The notes under the pieces: generated by a model
The model's input: only the letters and a program-made list of their open reading frames with translations
Told to the model about the DNA's origin: nothing
Databases searched by the model: none
Assembly (NCBI GenBank): GCA_003008705.1
Contig: PDUO01000027.1
Location: forward strand, 624,425-688,424
Length of the DNA: 64,000 nt
Direction of reading: 5' to 3'
DNA from: Pezicula radicicola
Lineage: Eukaryota; Ascomycota; Leotiomycetes; Helotiales; Dermateaceae
Made by a program: the position numbers and the translations under genes
In this document: piece after piece, positions 1 to 11,917 of the stretch
Position numbering within the stretch: the stretch's first letter is position 1
How the letters are laid out: each line of letters begins with the position of its first letter

Positions 1-1765
1 GATATCACATTATCACAGAGTTCAAATGGTGTATGCCATTGTTGAAGTTTAGTATTTTGTCTGAGTCACGTGGTCAGACTCTCGGGTGTGTATATAGATC
101 CTAATAATCAATTCTCGGTTGTCCTCCGGGACCGCAGACGCATTGGCCGTGTCGTTAGGTTTTATACATGTCTGTGTATCAAGTAGTGATTTGTGTGAAT
201 CGCTATTTCTGTCTGAGATAGGACAATATGGGCCTTGGTAGATTGGCTATTCTGGACTCGGGAGGTCGCCTGGTACAAATAAGAGTGAACCCACGAATGA
301 TACCGTTTGCGCACGACGATGGCTCGTTGAATCCTTTGGTAGATTCTTTTGTTCGTAGGACATGACATTACCAGTCTCTAGGGTACTCAAACCAAGTCTC
401 GCGGGTAGGTTATATTCCCGATCGACTGAGATGTAGACGATCTGGTGCTCGCGCTATTAGAGTCATTGCTGCTTTCAAAGACGATGTTATACCATTGCTC
501 GCCCAATTTGCTTGATTTCCTGGTGCTGTATGGTCGACTTATGTAGGATGAGCAGTTTAGGTGTATTACCCCCGTTGTGTACAGTACAACCGTGTACTGA
601 GGCTTCATCTTACTCAGCTGCCTCTGAGATCCGGATTGCATAAACCTTTTAGCGAGGATACAGTGTTGAGAGTGGTCGTTGCCAAGTGTTTGATTCTGGG
701 ATGTGATGTAGTTTGAGATAGCATTTAGTTCAATTTCCTGATTGTAATCAGGAGAAGGAACTCGCTTATGAAGGGGCCTCGCTTAAAGAAAGGGGTTTAT
801 GCTGGAAGAAAGGTTTGAATATCTACTTTTATGACTATACAAGTGGCGATATCAAGTGCAGTTTTTGAAATAGTAGTAAAATTTTATAAGGGGAAGACTA
901 TGATGAGACTCTTCCCAGGCAATGACTTGTGAAGGAGGAGCAGAGGAGTAGTTTTATAGTTTTCTCAAGCTCTATGTTGCTAGCAAACACATAGGATTGC
1001 CAATACAGAGGCAATCAGATGGAAATGCCCCATTTCAACTTATGGTAAATAGGGCAATCAATTCTACATTTCTGCCTTGCGTATCAGTCAATGCCTTAGC
1101 TTGCTACACCCTTAAGCGACGATAAAGGGGTGGTCGAATCCACAACCGAGAAATCATTCTCTGAATCAACACCAAAAAAAGTGCCAAAAAAGCGCAAAAA
1201 AACTCGATCTTCGGCGACTTTCTTGCACCTCACGAGAACAAACCCAGTATTTTAAATCACCCGTCTAGGAGCTAACAAGTTTGTTTTTTCGTATTCGTAA
1301 GCGGGGTTGGCGGCACCTATTATTTCCTCCTCTTCAAACAGAATTTGTCCTGGACCACTTACCACTGTGGCATGCCTGTTCTGTTTGTTGAAGAACTTTG
1401 GGTTATGATAAAATATAAAGCACATAGCAAGTTCTGGGCTAGCGTAGTTTGCTTGTTTACTCGGAAGTGGATTAGCGTAAGGGGCGGTAGCGCTGCTAAT
1501 TTGATCAACTTACTTGATGACACTGCTCAATAACCATTCACTCAAGGCCAATCTAAGTTGGGATCAATTCACCTATGAATTCTTCTTAGCTATAAATTAT
1601 GATTCTCATTCTACTTCCACTTCATCTTCTCTACATGCAACACAACAACAAATTCTCACACAACTCAACTTATCTACTGATCCAGAACGCAATCAACTTT
1701 CAAGCCAACAGAAAAACAACAAACAAGCTTCGAACCCTTCATTCAAAAGACAATTAGTTAGCAAG
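1..1765. other. Intergenic, no supported gene
   Basis: AT-rich sequence with short open frames only. Two minus-strand frames between 162 and 641 share a phase but are separated by stops and match nothing I recognise. Poly-A rich tracts near 1170-1205 and several CT-rich stretches close to 1600-1680 are compatible with the promoter and 5' leader of the following secreted protein gene. Confidence 0.5.
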
Positions 1766-2271
1766 ATGAAGAACCACAACTTCACCTTCCTCGCGCTCCT
1801 CTTTATACTTACCTTAGCCGGTGCCCTCCCCACATCGTCCAACACCTTCACGTCCGAAGCCAAGGTTTTCGCGCGCAACTCGGCCAATGACAAACTCTCC
1901 AACCCAGCTCTCATCAATGAATTATCCTCTCAAGCCCTCTCCCGCCGCGTCACTTGGCACAATACACCCTCTGCAGCGGAACAGGTCCTGGAACATGCAA
2001 CCTTGCCGTCCGCAGCTACTACGACCAAAACCACAAATGGTCTCACGAACTCTACGTCTACGATCGATTCTGCAATCTGATTGGCCATAAAACTTCAGGT
2101 AACGACGTTGTGGTTGATGTTTATTCTCAACTTCAGTATGTGGTTGTGGCACATGTGACGACGAATGATGTTGGCTTTTGCTATGCTGGAAATTGTCACA
2201 GTGGGGGTATTGAATATTATGTTAAGGCTGCTGGAAATGAGCCGGTTATTCAACATGCTTTTGATTGTTAG
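1766..2271 (+). CDS. Small secreted protein, reading frame broken near 1954
   Basis: An ATG at 1766 opens a frame with a clear signal peptide: KNHNF, then a hydrophobic core FLALLFILTLAGA, with likely cleavage before LPTSS. A Ser/Asn-rich pro-like stretch follows, ending in a dibasic SRR. From about 1954 the sensible protein continues in another frame, as a Cys- and Tyr-rich domain with GTGPGTCN, SYYDQNHKWSH, LYVYDRFCN and a final HAFDC before the stop at 2271. No intron with usable splice sites joins the two frames: the only small GT..AG pairs are under 30 nt or would remove the pro-region. A single-base loss around 1951-1956 would explain it. Four Cys in the mature part suggest disulfides. 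It is probably a secreted effector-like or wall protein, now inactivated or carrying a sequence error. The family is not identified with certainty. Confidence 0.5.
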
Positions 2272-3774
2272 TTTGCAGAAGGGGATTCTTTGGTTTGGTT
2301 TCGGCGGGTAGATTTTGTGATAGTTTAGGTAATTAACGAGCTTTTTTGGTCAATAGATGAGATGCAATGATCTTTGCTGAAATGGGAAATATCAGGGCCT
2401 GAGGGAAGGAATATTCTTTACTGGCTTGGGCTGTAGTATTTTTCCTGCCTTGGTAGTTACAAGGACAGGAATAGTCCGCATGACAAATTGAGGATTTTGG
2501 ATGCTAGGTATCCTGATTACTTCGCCCTGATTCGGAACCCAGCTTACGATATAGTCTCGCAGGAATTCTCGACCTTCATCATCTGCTTTTAGCGATTGGT
2601 GACTGCTCTCTCATTCTCACCATTGTCCCCTTATGATGGTGTAAAATATACTGGTAAGACTGGAAGCAAAACTGGGTATGATATAGCTGGCGCGAGTCAA
2701 ATACTTCCCTTGTTTTGCGATGTTCAATTTTGATGGGAGATGAATCTCAAGACTTTTAAGGTACACCTTGCAAATTATAAGCACATATTAATATATATAA
2801 ATCCCTTTCTAGTATATATTCAAACTAGAAGAGTCTTTATTACTGGTCATAGTCGAACGGAATTTCGAGCGAGCGTAAAGGCCAAACCTTTGTCAACGTG
2901 TTGCGTACCTTGGTGAACGCTCAGGTATTGAGCGCCGTACTTACGGTCAGATCGTGTTCTAGCTTGGAAAGGAATCTATTACCAATCAGAACGAAGTCTC
3001 TCAACCTGCGTGAAGGTGGGGAAGCCTTCTCTTCTTCTAAAATCTTGTGGCTATGCAGCTAGGAGTGGCCCAGCCGCTAGTACTTTCATAGGTGTCGAGT
3101 CAACTTTATACGTACAAGTACAAAACAGCAGGAGAAAGCGAGAATTTGGTTTGCTTCTGCGCTCTAGACTTCTAGGACTGCTACTATACATTCTCTACCA
3201 TTGACAAATCAAGTATTATGCAGCACCCGCCCGGGGTCGCTTGCCTAATACATTAACAGTTGTCTAGCCGAGACGACACATCTTATCGGACTGATCGGGC
3301 TGATTGGCTCTTATCTTATCTCTAAAATTTCGGGGTCTCTTTCTTATTTACAGCACTACTGTATTGGTCCTGAGTTTCTATCCCAAAAGAAATTAGATTG
3401 GGTAAAGTATTACATTACCTTGGCTATACTATGATGTACGCTACCTATTGGTGCATATGGAAACGATCCGACAAGCTAACAGACCCCTCCCACATCTTTT
3501 ACTATACAATGCTTACCTAGAAGCGTAATAAGGTTGCAAGTCATAACGTAAGCTCACCATCGTAGAGTAATATATTAGTTTAGCTGCAGCAGCGGGAGGC
3601 AACGTCCGCAACTTAAGGGAACCAGGCCTCCTTGTTTTAAGCAACAGCCCAATAAGTATATCATCCATATTCACAAAGACAGACGTCTGTTTGTAGTTGC
3701 TCATTGTTCTGTTGCGCCGGCTACCTTGTCTGACGATACCCCCTCTCATATTGTCTCTCTTTATAGCGACTACC
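2272..3774. other. Intergenic, no supported gene
   Basis: Contains the 3' flank of the secreted protein gene and the upstream region of the dioxygenase gene. An ORF of 64 codons at 3010-3204 has no recognisable content. I see no RNA gene or repeat. Confidence 0.5.
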
Positions 3775-4842
3775 ATGCCGTCCGCCCTTCCCAAGATCGA
3801 GCGGGTTGATATTAACGACTTTGCCAAGGTTACTTCGACCATTGAACGAGATGGCGCAGTGATCTTGAGCAATTTTACAACTCCCGAGGTTATCGCCAAG
3901 GTTAACGCTGAAGTGAAGCCGTTCCTCGATGTAGACAAGCCCTGGAAGGTATGTTGGATGCGAGGAGTACCTATGACGGACTCTTGCTGATATTTCTTAG
4001 GGCAAGCTTTTCCCGCCAGAGACTCGTCGCTGTACTCGTCTTATAGGTCGCAGTGACACCGCCCGATCCGAATGGATCGGGAACGACACACTTTTTCAAA
4101 TCCTGAACCATTTCCTGACGAAGACCACCAAAATATTCTACGATGATGTCCCAACTGTTCATACCACTCTCCCAATTCTTTCCACGGCATCAACAATTGA
4201 TGTCAGGCCAGGTGCCATAGGTCAACGATTACACCGGTAAGTCAGGAGTGCGTCTCTGTCGATTACTAGACTAAAAGATTTTGCTATAGGGATGATAAGG
4301 TGCACCACGTTGATCATATCGATATGACAAAGACGGGATACTTGAAGAATGCAGACGTGAGCATGAGTCTTCTGATCGCAGGCGTTGAGTCTACGGAGGA
4401 GAATGGTGCCACCATTGTAAGAATATCATGAAGCAACTCAACTCAAAATTTCAAACGCTAACGACCTATCAAGGTAATTCCAGGGTCACACCTTTGGGGT
4501 GATGAGCGTGCGCCATCCCGCGATGAAGCAATTCGGGCAACTATGGTCCCCGGCGAGGCAATGTTATTTCTTGGCTCGACTTACCACGCGGGCGGTGCCA
4601 ACAAGACTGTTGACCAGAACCGACCCGTTCACGGTTTGTTCTTCTGCCGCGGCACTCACCGTGCAGAAGAGAACGTGTACTTGGAATTTCCCACCGAACA
4701 AGTACAGACGTGGTCAGAGGTGGAACAGGCGCGAATGGGATACGCAATCTCCTCGCCTAATCTGGGGTTTATTGATTTTGTTAGCCCCATAGCACATATC
4801 AACGGCACTTACAACCCGGACAACCTAGTTGATTTGGATTAG
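3775..4842 (+). CDS. PhyH-family Fe(II)/2-oxoglutarate dioxygenase
   Basis: Four exons (3775-3948, 4001-4236, 4290-4416, 4474-4842) join in phase to give 301 residues, the usual size for fungal phytanoyl-CoA dioxygenase-like enzymes such as the FtmOx1 group. The iron ligands are visible: H136-x-D138 in QRLHRDD, and a distal His near 217 in GSTYHAGGAN. The Arg in NRPVHG is a candidate 2-oxoglutarate anchor. Such enzymes hydroxylate or desaturate a small organic substrate in the cytosol; the substrate here is unknown. The N-terminus (IERVDINDFAKV) is typical of this family and there is no signal peptide. It is the only plus-strand member of the 3.8-15.5 kb group and is convergent with the flavin oxidase gene. 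Introns carry GTATGT, GTAAGT and GTAAGA donors. Family assignment is firm; the role is inferred only from neighbours. Confidence 0.88.
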
Positions 4843-5441
4843 ATTAGATTCCTTTAAGGCCTAGTATGACGGTTTGTGTATATATGATTATTCTTAAAAT
4901 TAAGAGTAGCATCATAGTCTTGTAAAAGGTTCATTTACCGAAGTCTTTAGGTCAATGTCTTTCAATCCACATAAATTAAATTACATATTGATTAATATAG
5001 TTTACAATTCACTTCCCGCACAACCAATACACATCTAGCTCTGCCTCTACGGTTGTTGATAGATTACATATAGCAATAAATAGATATCCTGCCACGAGTC
5101 AGAACAGAAGTAATGCTCTTCAAGGAATAAATCCCGAATGATGAATCAGGTGTTAACTTTATACCTTTGGTAAAACTAGTACAAATTCGCCAAACCTATG
5201 CACATTGACCAATCTCTGGGCGCATCAGGCAATATATATACCTACCTACATAGCTACGTAAATATGTGTTAGAAGAAAAATGTATACAGACTTTAATATT
5301 CTTATTCTGCTACGGTGAACAACTTCAACTGACCATTGGTTGTACATCTGATGCGATAACGTTGTGTATTATCTGAGATTGGCGTTTTTGGACCTATGAT
5401 TAAAAGGCTGTATAAAAAAAGAGAGAAATCATGAGTTTCGT
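4843..5441. other. Convergent 3' region, no gene
   Basis: AT-rich spacer between two genes that converge. It holds both 3' ends; no ORF, repeat or RNA gene is evident. Confidence 0.5.
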
Positions 5442-6832
5442 CTATAGTCTAGAAACGCCAAATCCTCCTTTATTAATGACATGCAACGCACTACCCTTGA
5501 TATCGGCAACAGTAGCAATACCAACCAGAGCCATGGTGCGAGATAGTTCTCTCTCCAGAATATGAAGAACAGTCTCAACACCATGCTGACCATCGTAGCT
5601 CAAACCCCAAAGCACGGGTCTCCCAATGCACACGAAATCAGCACCTAGCGCTAGTGCCTTGAAGATGTCACTACCTCTCCTCACACCTCCGTCCATAATC
5701 ACGGGGATACGCCCGTCTACTACTTTTGCAATATCTGGCAAGACATCCAGCGCACTTGCTACACTGTCTAATTGTCGCCCGCCATGATTTGAGACTACGA
5801 TGGCATCCGCACCATGGCGTACCGCCAATTCGGCATCTTCGGGTGTCATGATGCCTTTGAGTATTATTTTCAAGTTCGACGTCTGCCGAAGAAATGGTAT
5901 TGTGGTTTCCCACGTCAGAGATGAACTATGTACGGAGCCACCTGCAGAAGCGAGGACCGCATTTGCCTGTGCAGCAGTGCGTGAGTCCATGAGAAGTCGA
6001 TTGAACGTTGGTGTGCGCATTTTTGGTGATGTATCGCTAGATTCGATATTTGCAAGCCGGAGGTGTGGTGGTAAAGCTAATGGAACTTTCCTCTCATTAA
6101 TGCGGTTTCCTAATACCGGGGTGTCTACGGTGAGTACAAGTGCCTCGTAACCAGCGGCTGGGTAGATAACAGTTAACCAGGTGTTCTCTTCTCCAAATTG
6201 TACTTTTAAATTGTATCAAATACAGGGGAGACAATCATACCTTCAGCGCGTCTGATTAACGGGACACTCTTCTCAAGGTCTTCCGTTAGATAGATTTGGA
6301 ACCAGAATTGAGGCCCTTCGGTGCTAACAGACTTCGTATTTATCACGTCCTCTAAACTAGTCGTCGACTGTGATGAGAGAGTTATATTGATACCAAGTTT
6401 CTGAGCCGCGCGCGCAACGTCCATCTCTCCCTCACTACCGACCAATTTCTGCATCGCGCTCGGAGCAATGCCTAGCGGCAATGGATACTCTGTGTCAAAT
6501 ATACTCGTCCGGGTATCGACAAAGCTCACGTTACGGAGGACTCGAGGACAGATGGAAAGACTAAAAGAATGATTCAATGTAAGCCTCTTGCATATGCAGC
6601 ACGTGCTTAAAGTTTGTGATACACCTGCAAGAAAAGAAGAATGAATAATTTACCTGCTGAAGACATCGACGTTTCGCCGCAGCGCATATTGGTCGTCTGA
6701 ACCGCAGGCATAATAGTCCCAGACATTACGTGGTAGTTTGCGTCTCGCAATTTGTTCAATCTCAGTGATGGTGATGGGATCCTCTTTCTCTTGACCCCCT
6801 TGTGGGTTTTCTTCGTTTGTTTTCTGCGTCAT
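5442..6832 (-). CDS. FMN-dependent alpha-hydroxy-acid oxidase/dehydrogenase
   Basis: Three exons on the minus strand (6832-6654, 6560-6241, 6157-5442) join in phase to 404 residues. This is a TIM-barrel flavoprotein of the glycolate oxidase / L-lactate dehydrogenase / lactate oxidase family. It lacks the cytochrome b5 domain and targeting sequence of mitochondrial flavocytochrome b2. Visible hallmarks are the N-terminal VWDYYACGSDDQ, the LPLGIAPSAM FMN-binding strand, LKGIMTPEDA with the conserved Lys (about K267), and SNHGGRQLD with the catalytic His (about H291). The phosphate-binding IMDGGVRRGSD and CIGRP segments follow. It would oxidise a 2-hydroxy acid to the 2-oxo acid, passing electrons to oxygen or another acceptor. 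The product fits beside the aldehyde dehydrogenase and dioxygenase, but the substrate is not determined by sequence. The start is the first ATG in frame before the SDDQ motif. Confidence 0.9.
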
Positions 6833-7689
6833 TACCGCTGAACACTTAAGCCGAAGTCAACCACCGCTGAGATAAAAGAAGATCTACTTTGTACGTTGAC
6901 GATTTAAGGCTATCCAGTACCATTTTCTAGTGCTTCAAAGTCTTACAGAAACAACAAGAAAATTACTCGATGTAAGCCTCATTAGAAAAGCATGACCTCG
7001 GCAAGATCACGTCGGATCACATCGGAATTGAGTCACATTACGGCTGGGGTCTCATACAGTAGAAAGAATCTGTAGGATAGAATTAGGATATTATCTTCAA
7101 AAATGAAGTTTGAAGTCTACGGCGTGGACTTCCATTCACGACAACAAACTGAGCTTAAAAATGAATCTCCGAGCGCAATATGGAATGACGTCGATAGGCG
7201 AATCGATATAAAGTGAAGATGTACATATCCGTATGTACGAAATAACGAGTAGCCCTTACCCACATTAGAACCCCGCTACCACCACCCTTCTCTTTGCATT
7301 GCTTAATGCATCTTGTCTTATCCACATCGTCTACCTGGTAGATTGTTTGCACTAATCAGTACGGAATAGGAATAAGTACACTAAGGCAAGCTTAGCGAGC
7401 AACCATGAGTTGCCTTAGCTTTCCGGGCTGACCTGCTAAATTCGGTTTTCCCCCACTTACGTTGAATTAGTCCAAACTTCGGAGAAGAGTTCAATTCTAC
7501 AGGGTTAAACTGGGCCCTGATACGTGCACAATGCTACAATTGATATTTGACACATGTTGTAGCGATTCGGGCTTACCGCCTTGTTAGGTATCCAAATCAA
7601 GTGAGTTACCCAAATCAAGTAAGGTACTCAAGTCGAAAACAAGCTAGTTCGAAATAAATGTGTTGTCTATATCAAGTGAGTTACTCAAA
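6833..7689. other. Intergenic, holds a repeat copy at its right end
   Basis: The stretch lies between the 5' end of the oxidase gene and the 3' end of the aldehyde dehydrogenase gene. From 7516 on it is a copy of the dispersed repeat described separately. Nothing else is recognised. Confidence 0.5.
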
Positions 7690-7692
7690 TTA
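7516..7692 (+). repeat. Dispersed repeat copy A (left flank plus minisatellite core)
   Basis: It starts with CTGATACGTGCACAATGC and ACAATTGATATTTG, then GTTAGGTATCCAAATCAAGT and several copies of the core CAAATCAAGTGAGTTACC. The same order, with about three-quarters identity, occurs reverse-complemented at 61438-61685. The last core unit overlaps the stop codon of the aldehyde dehydrogenase gene at 7690-7692. The type of element is unknown. Confidence 0.75.
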
Positions 7693-9427
7693 CAGATGTG
7701 ATCGATAAGTGCTGCTCAAGCCTACATCAGCCGAGAGTATTGTCTTGAGTTGCATGTAATCCTCAAGTCCGTACTTACTGCCCTCTCTTCCAAGACCAGA
7801 CAGCTTAACCCCTCCGAATCTGTGTCAAGGAAAACGGATATTAGCAAAAAAGTCAAGCAACTGAACTCGACCAGGGAACAACGTACGGCGAAGAAGCGTC
7901 AGAGATGACTCCAGTATTGATGCCAACCATGCCAACCTCCAAAGCTTCAGACATGTAGTGAGCGCGGTTCAAGTCTTGTGTGAAGATATATGCAGCAAGG
8001 CCAAAGTCACTATCATTCGCTTGTGCGAGGACATCCGCTTCCGAGGTGAATTTGAAGAGTGCTGCGATAGGGCCGAATGTTTCCTCTCTCATAATTGCCA
8101 TATCCGAGGTCATATTGGTAAGTATGGTCGGTTGGAAAAAGTTGCCGCCTATACAAGTATAAGTTCGCTGTTCGCAGTATATTAGTCTTTAAGGGATCGC
8201 CATACCTAGCTCTGTCATCTTCTTTCCACCATAGAGCACTTTCCCACCATTTTTGACAGCGTCTACCACATGAGAAGTGACCTTCGCAACAGCCTCGCTA
8301 TGAATCAGAGGTCCATGGGTTACCCCTTTCGCTAACCCATTGCCTACCTTGAATTGCTTCACCCTTTCTACAAGTGCCTGCTCAAACCGGCCGTAAATTC
8401 CGCTTTGCACATATATGCGGTTTGCGGAAACACAAGTTTGACCAGAGCACTTGAATTTGCAAGCGATCAGCCCTTCTATAGCAACCTGTAAGTCTGCATC
8501 GTCAAACACAATGAATGGTGCGTTGCCGCCAAGCTCTAAACTCAGTTTCTTGATGTTGCCGCTACACTGGTTCATCAAGATAGATCCAACACGGGTAGAA
8601 CCGGTAAAGGAGATCTTCTTGACTGTAGTCGATGCACAGAGTACCTGACCAACCAATGGAGTATTATTCAATGCGGTCACGATATTAATGAGTCCTGCTG
8701 GAACGCCAGCTCGTTGGGCTAGAACCGCAAGAGCATTGGCTGTGAATGGTGTTTCGCCGGCTGTCTTCACGACACAAGAGCAACCAGCAGCCAAGGCAGC
8801 AGAGACCTTTCGAGCCAACATACCTGCTGGAAAATTCCAACTTTTCTAGGTCAGCGATAATGCAAATCTGACTAAGAACACGCACTGACTGAACTTACGG
8901 AGTAATCATTCCACACACGCCAACAGGTTCTCTCACGACTGAAGAACGCACATCAGCTCGACTATGTGGCACAATATCCCCGTATATTCTTGCAGCTTCC
9001 TCAGAGAACCACTCCATAAAGCTTGCACTGAACAATACCTCACCAGCAGCATCAGGGTGTGCTTTTCCGTTTTCAAGCGAAATCAGTTTTGCAAGATCTT
9101 CTTTAGCTTCGAGGACAAGATCGTGCCATCTCCGGATAATCCGTGCTCTTTCTCTTCCAGACCTACAACGCCATGATGTGAATGCTTTTGATGCGCTCAC
9201 AATGGCTTTCTCTACATCGATGTCGATGCATTCAGGACAAGATCCGAGCTTCTCGCCTGTAGCTGGATCTGTATTGTCACAACAACTCGTTAGTTTGAAA
9301 CTCACGGAAGTCCTGAGGATACGGAATGCTCACCATAGACGTCAAATGTTTTTCCTGATGCTGAATCAACCCATTCTCCACCAATGAGCGCCTTCTGCTT
9401 GAAAAGCTCTGGATCCGTTAATTGCAT
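7690..9427 (-). CDS. NAD(P)-dependent aldehyde dehydrogenase, succinate-semialdehyde dehydrogenase type
   Basis: Five minus-strand exons (9427-9334, 9268-8899, 8840-8206, 8148-7887, 7819-7690) join in phase to 496 residues, the normal length for GabD/UGA2-type enzymes. The N-terminus [34 protein letters not shown], the catalytic Glu in LELGGNAP (about E257) and the nucleophile in [11 protein letters not shown] (about C291) are all intact. The C-terminal [17 protein letters not shown] is typical of succinate-semialdehyde dehydrogenases. It would oxidise succinate semialdehyde, or a related aldehyde acid, to the acid in the last step of GABA breakdown. No clear mitochondrial presequence precedes the ATG at 9427; a longer open frame upstream lacks an ATG. 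The extra C-terminal tail ending in YRSHL runs into repeat copy A, so the tail may be repeat-derived. Confidence 0.9.
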
Positions 9428-10250
9428 GGTGGTTCGCGAGCTGGAGACCTTATTAAAATCTAGATCGTACTTGGTTGCAGTGGTAAGGTGGTATTCCAAC
9501 TTTGTCCTTAATAACGCAGCCTAGAAATAACGTACCTGTCAGAACATCTTCCCCGCACATTGTGTTAGACGGTACAGAGTATTTCTGTACTTTACCGGAG
9601 TTGTGGGTCCGGCCAGAGAACATTAGTGGGATAAAAGAAGCAAGTGAGGCCGGAGTAGCCCCTGACCAAGGCTAAGCGAAGCATGGCATTAACAGTCGTG
9701 ACAAGCAGGGTAACTAAGTTACCTAAATCAAGTGAGTTACCCAAATAAAGTAAATTACTCAAATCTATCTCTTATGTCTAAATAGATAGCTATTCGAAAT
9801 GATCTCTTATAAACCAATTCGTACAGTAGGGCAAAATCTCCAACAAAGTACAGGATTCTCACGAGCATGTGAAGCCCTTAAATAACCAGAGACATCGTAT
9901 CGATCAATACGATAATATTCACAAAGCACACGGCCGATATGTAACAATGGGCTACCTAGTATTTTGCGATGCTTACTACCATAATAATAGTCCCTTTTGG
10001 ACTTGCTGTAAAGAATACGTTTATACTGAAGTCAATTAACATATGATTATAATAGATAAACAACCACTGTTTCCCAACCATAACACAGCGCTCATAACAC
10101 TTGGTATTCCAATTTAAATTGCTGGATTATCTTTAAGTGATCAACTATGGACTTTTACTATTGTTATTCAGATACTTTTTATTGATATCTCTTACAAATC
10201 CACATTCTCTCATTTAATGAAACTAAATGAATCTTGCCTCCATGCTGAAT
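9428..10250. other. Intergenic, holds a repeat copy
   Basis: This is the upstream region of the aldehyde dehydrogenase gene and the 3' flank of the permease gene. Positions 9709-9829 are a copy of the dispersed repeat. The rest is AT-rich with no ORF of note. Confidence 0.5.
9709..9829 (+). repeat. Dispersed repeat copy C (minisatellite core plus right flank)
   Basis: Core units (TAAATCAAGTGAGTTACC and variants) are followed by ATCTATCTCTTATG, GATAGCTATTCGAAATG and CAATTCGTACAGTAG. The same right flank, reverse-complemented, is present at 17098-17163 next to the tandem core array, so the two copies share a structured element rather than just a short motif. Confidence 0.75.
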
Positions 10251-11917
10251 CTACTCCCAAATAGTATTGAACTTATGCCACCATTTCTTCTCCTTAGCTG
10301 GAGCTGGTTTTTCGGTAGCGCGTACCTCGTCCAATCCGGTGTGCATATCGACCGCATGGGAAGGGATCAAGAAGGGGTCTTTCCACGTGTAAATGCGATG
10401 ACCAGCATAGATACACAAGAAGGTAGGAATGCCGATATAAGCGGTTAGGAATGATGAGACAGACCAGTGGCCACGGAAGAAGACGCTGAAACCATTGCAG
10501 AGGCATAGGATTGCGAAAACAATCATGGATGCGCAGGCGAGGTAAGGTTGCACCTTCGACTTATATGGAGAGGTAACACACCCTGTGCTGCGCACGCCTT
10601 GCGGAACCGGAAAAAAACAATGCAGCAGCAGACCCAGGAGATGAATCCGGACGTGTTGGTCAAATTGATGAACCAATTAAATACCGTGCCTCCGCTGTTG
10701 CTAACATTGAGATAGGCCAAGAACGAGAATATAACGCTGGCCATCAATGCCATGTACGGCACACCCCAGCGATTGCATCGAGTGAAGACATGTGGTGCTT
10801 GCCCGTGAATAGCTAAAGAGTATAACGAGCGGCTCGACATGTACAAGTAGGAGTTTCCAGACGACCATGCTGATGTGATGATGACGGCATTAATAACACT
10901 ATCCAAGCCATGGATTCCAGCGTCCTTGATGGCAATAACCCAAGGCGATGATGCCGCACCCGCTCCTCCAGATGTCAGACCCTCAGAATTGCTGCTGACG
11001 ATAACACCAATAGCAAGCGAGCCCAACACGTAGAAGATGAGTAACCGGTAGAAGTATCTCTTCGCGGCGGTAGGTAGGTTTCGTTGTGGTGACTCCATCT
11101 CACCGGCGGTAATGACGAGGAGCTCGGGTGCGAAGTTGAAGGAGAAGACGGAGAAAACCAGTACGTAGAGGAAGGCACAGAATCGACCTGCAGACCCGCC
11201 CGTGAGATACTCCTTGGTTGCGCCAGGATCCTGCCAGTATCTAAAGCCGAGACGATCATGCTTTGGCCCGCCACCCCAGAAGAGAATGAAGGATAGGATA
11301 AGGAGACCAATAATCATGAAGACCTTCAACGACGCAAACCAGAACTCGGCCTCGCCATAGACCTTGACGGGGAAGCAGTTCAAGGCCACGATGACAATCA
11401 GGACGATCGTGATCCAGACGGCAATGGGAACACTGTTCGGCCAGTAGCTGATGACGATTCCTGCAGCTGTGATCTCATACGGGACTATGATAGCGAAAGA
11501 ATACCAGTAAAGCCAGCCCATCGAAAAGCCCAGACTAGGAGAGGCAAAGCGGGTAGCATGTGAGGCCATTGTGCTGCCGGCGACTGGCATATATGTACTG
11601 ATCTCGGTGGTCGCAGTGACGATGCCGTAGACAAACATCGTGATGACACAGTAGGCAAGAAATAGGAAACCTGGACCCCCCAGGGCTAGTGCTTGTCCAC
11701 TGCCTACGAAGAGACCAGTGCCAATAGTACCTCCAATGGCAAGCATTTGTGCATGGCGAGACTTGAGCCCTCGCTTGGTCGAGCCTCCAACAGCAACATC
11801 GAGCACGTCTCCTAAGCCGGTCTCGGGGTCATCGCTCTTGGTGTCTGGGGATATCTTCTCCTTGTTGTCACTTTGAGTATAGAAGGAGCCGGGAGTGTTG
11901 TTCACTTCGGCAGCCAT
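10251..11917 (-). CDS. Amino-acid permease (AAT/YAT family), C-terminal part frameshifted
   Basis: A 464-codon frame from the ATG at 11917 encodes a 12-TM-type amino-acid/polyamine permease. The N-terminal tail is charged, the KSRHAQMLAIGGTIGTGLFV signature opens TM1, and the core carries NFAPELLVITAGEMESPQRN. It continues to FRKACAAQG at about 10580, where the frame is lost. The conserved remainder, SPYKSKVQPYLACASM and the last two membrane spans ending in HKFNTIWE, lies in another frame down to 10251. The switch falls at a GTGT run (plus-strand 10573-10583): one extra GT, or one missing base, restores continuity. No intron of normal size can do so. It would import an amino acid such as GABA across the plasma membrane. 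Whether it is a pseudogene, a population variant or a sequence error cannot be told here. Confidence 0.8.

Noticed and set aside
162..641. Minus-strand ORFs as a retrotransposon remnant
   Set aside because: They share a frame but contain stops, and I could see no reverse transcriptase, RNase H or integrase motif. There are no paired long terminal repeats in the window.
1131..1150. tRNA-like box B sequence (GGTCGAATCC)
   Set aside because: No matching box A or cloverleaf could be formed around it.
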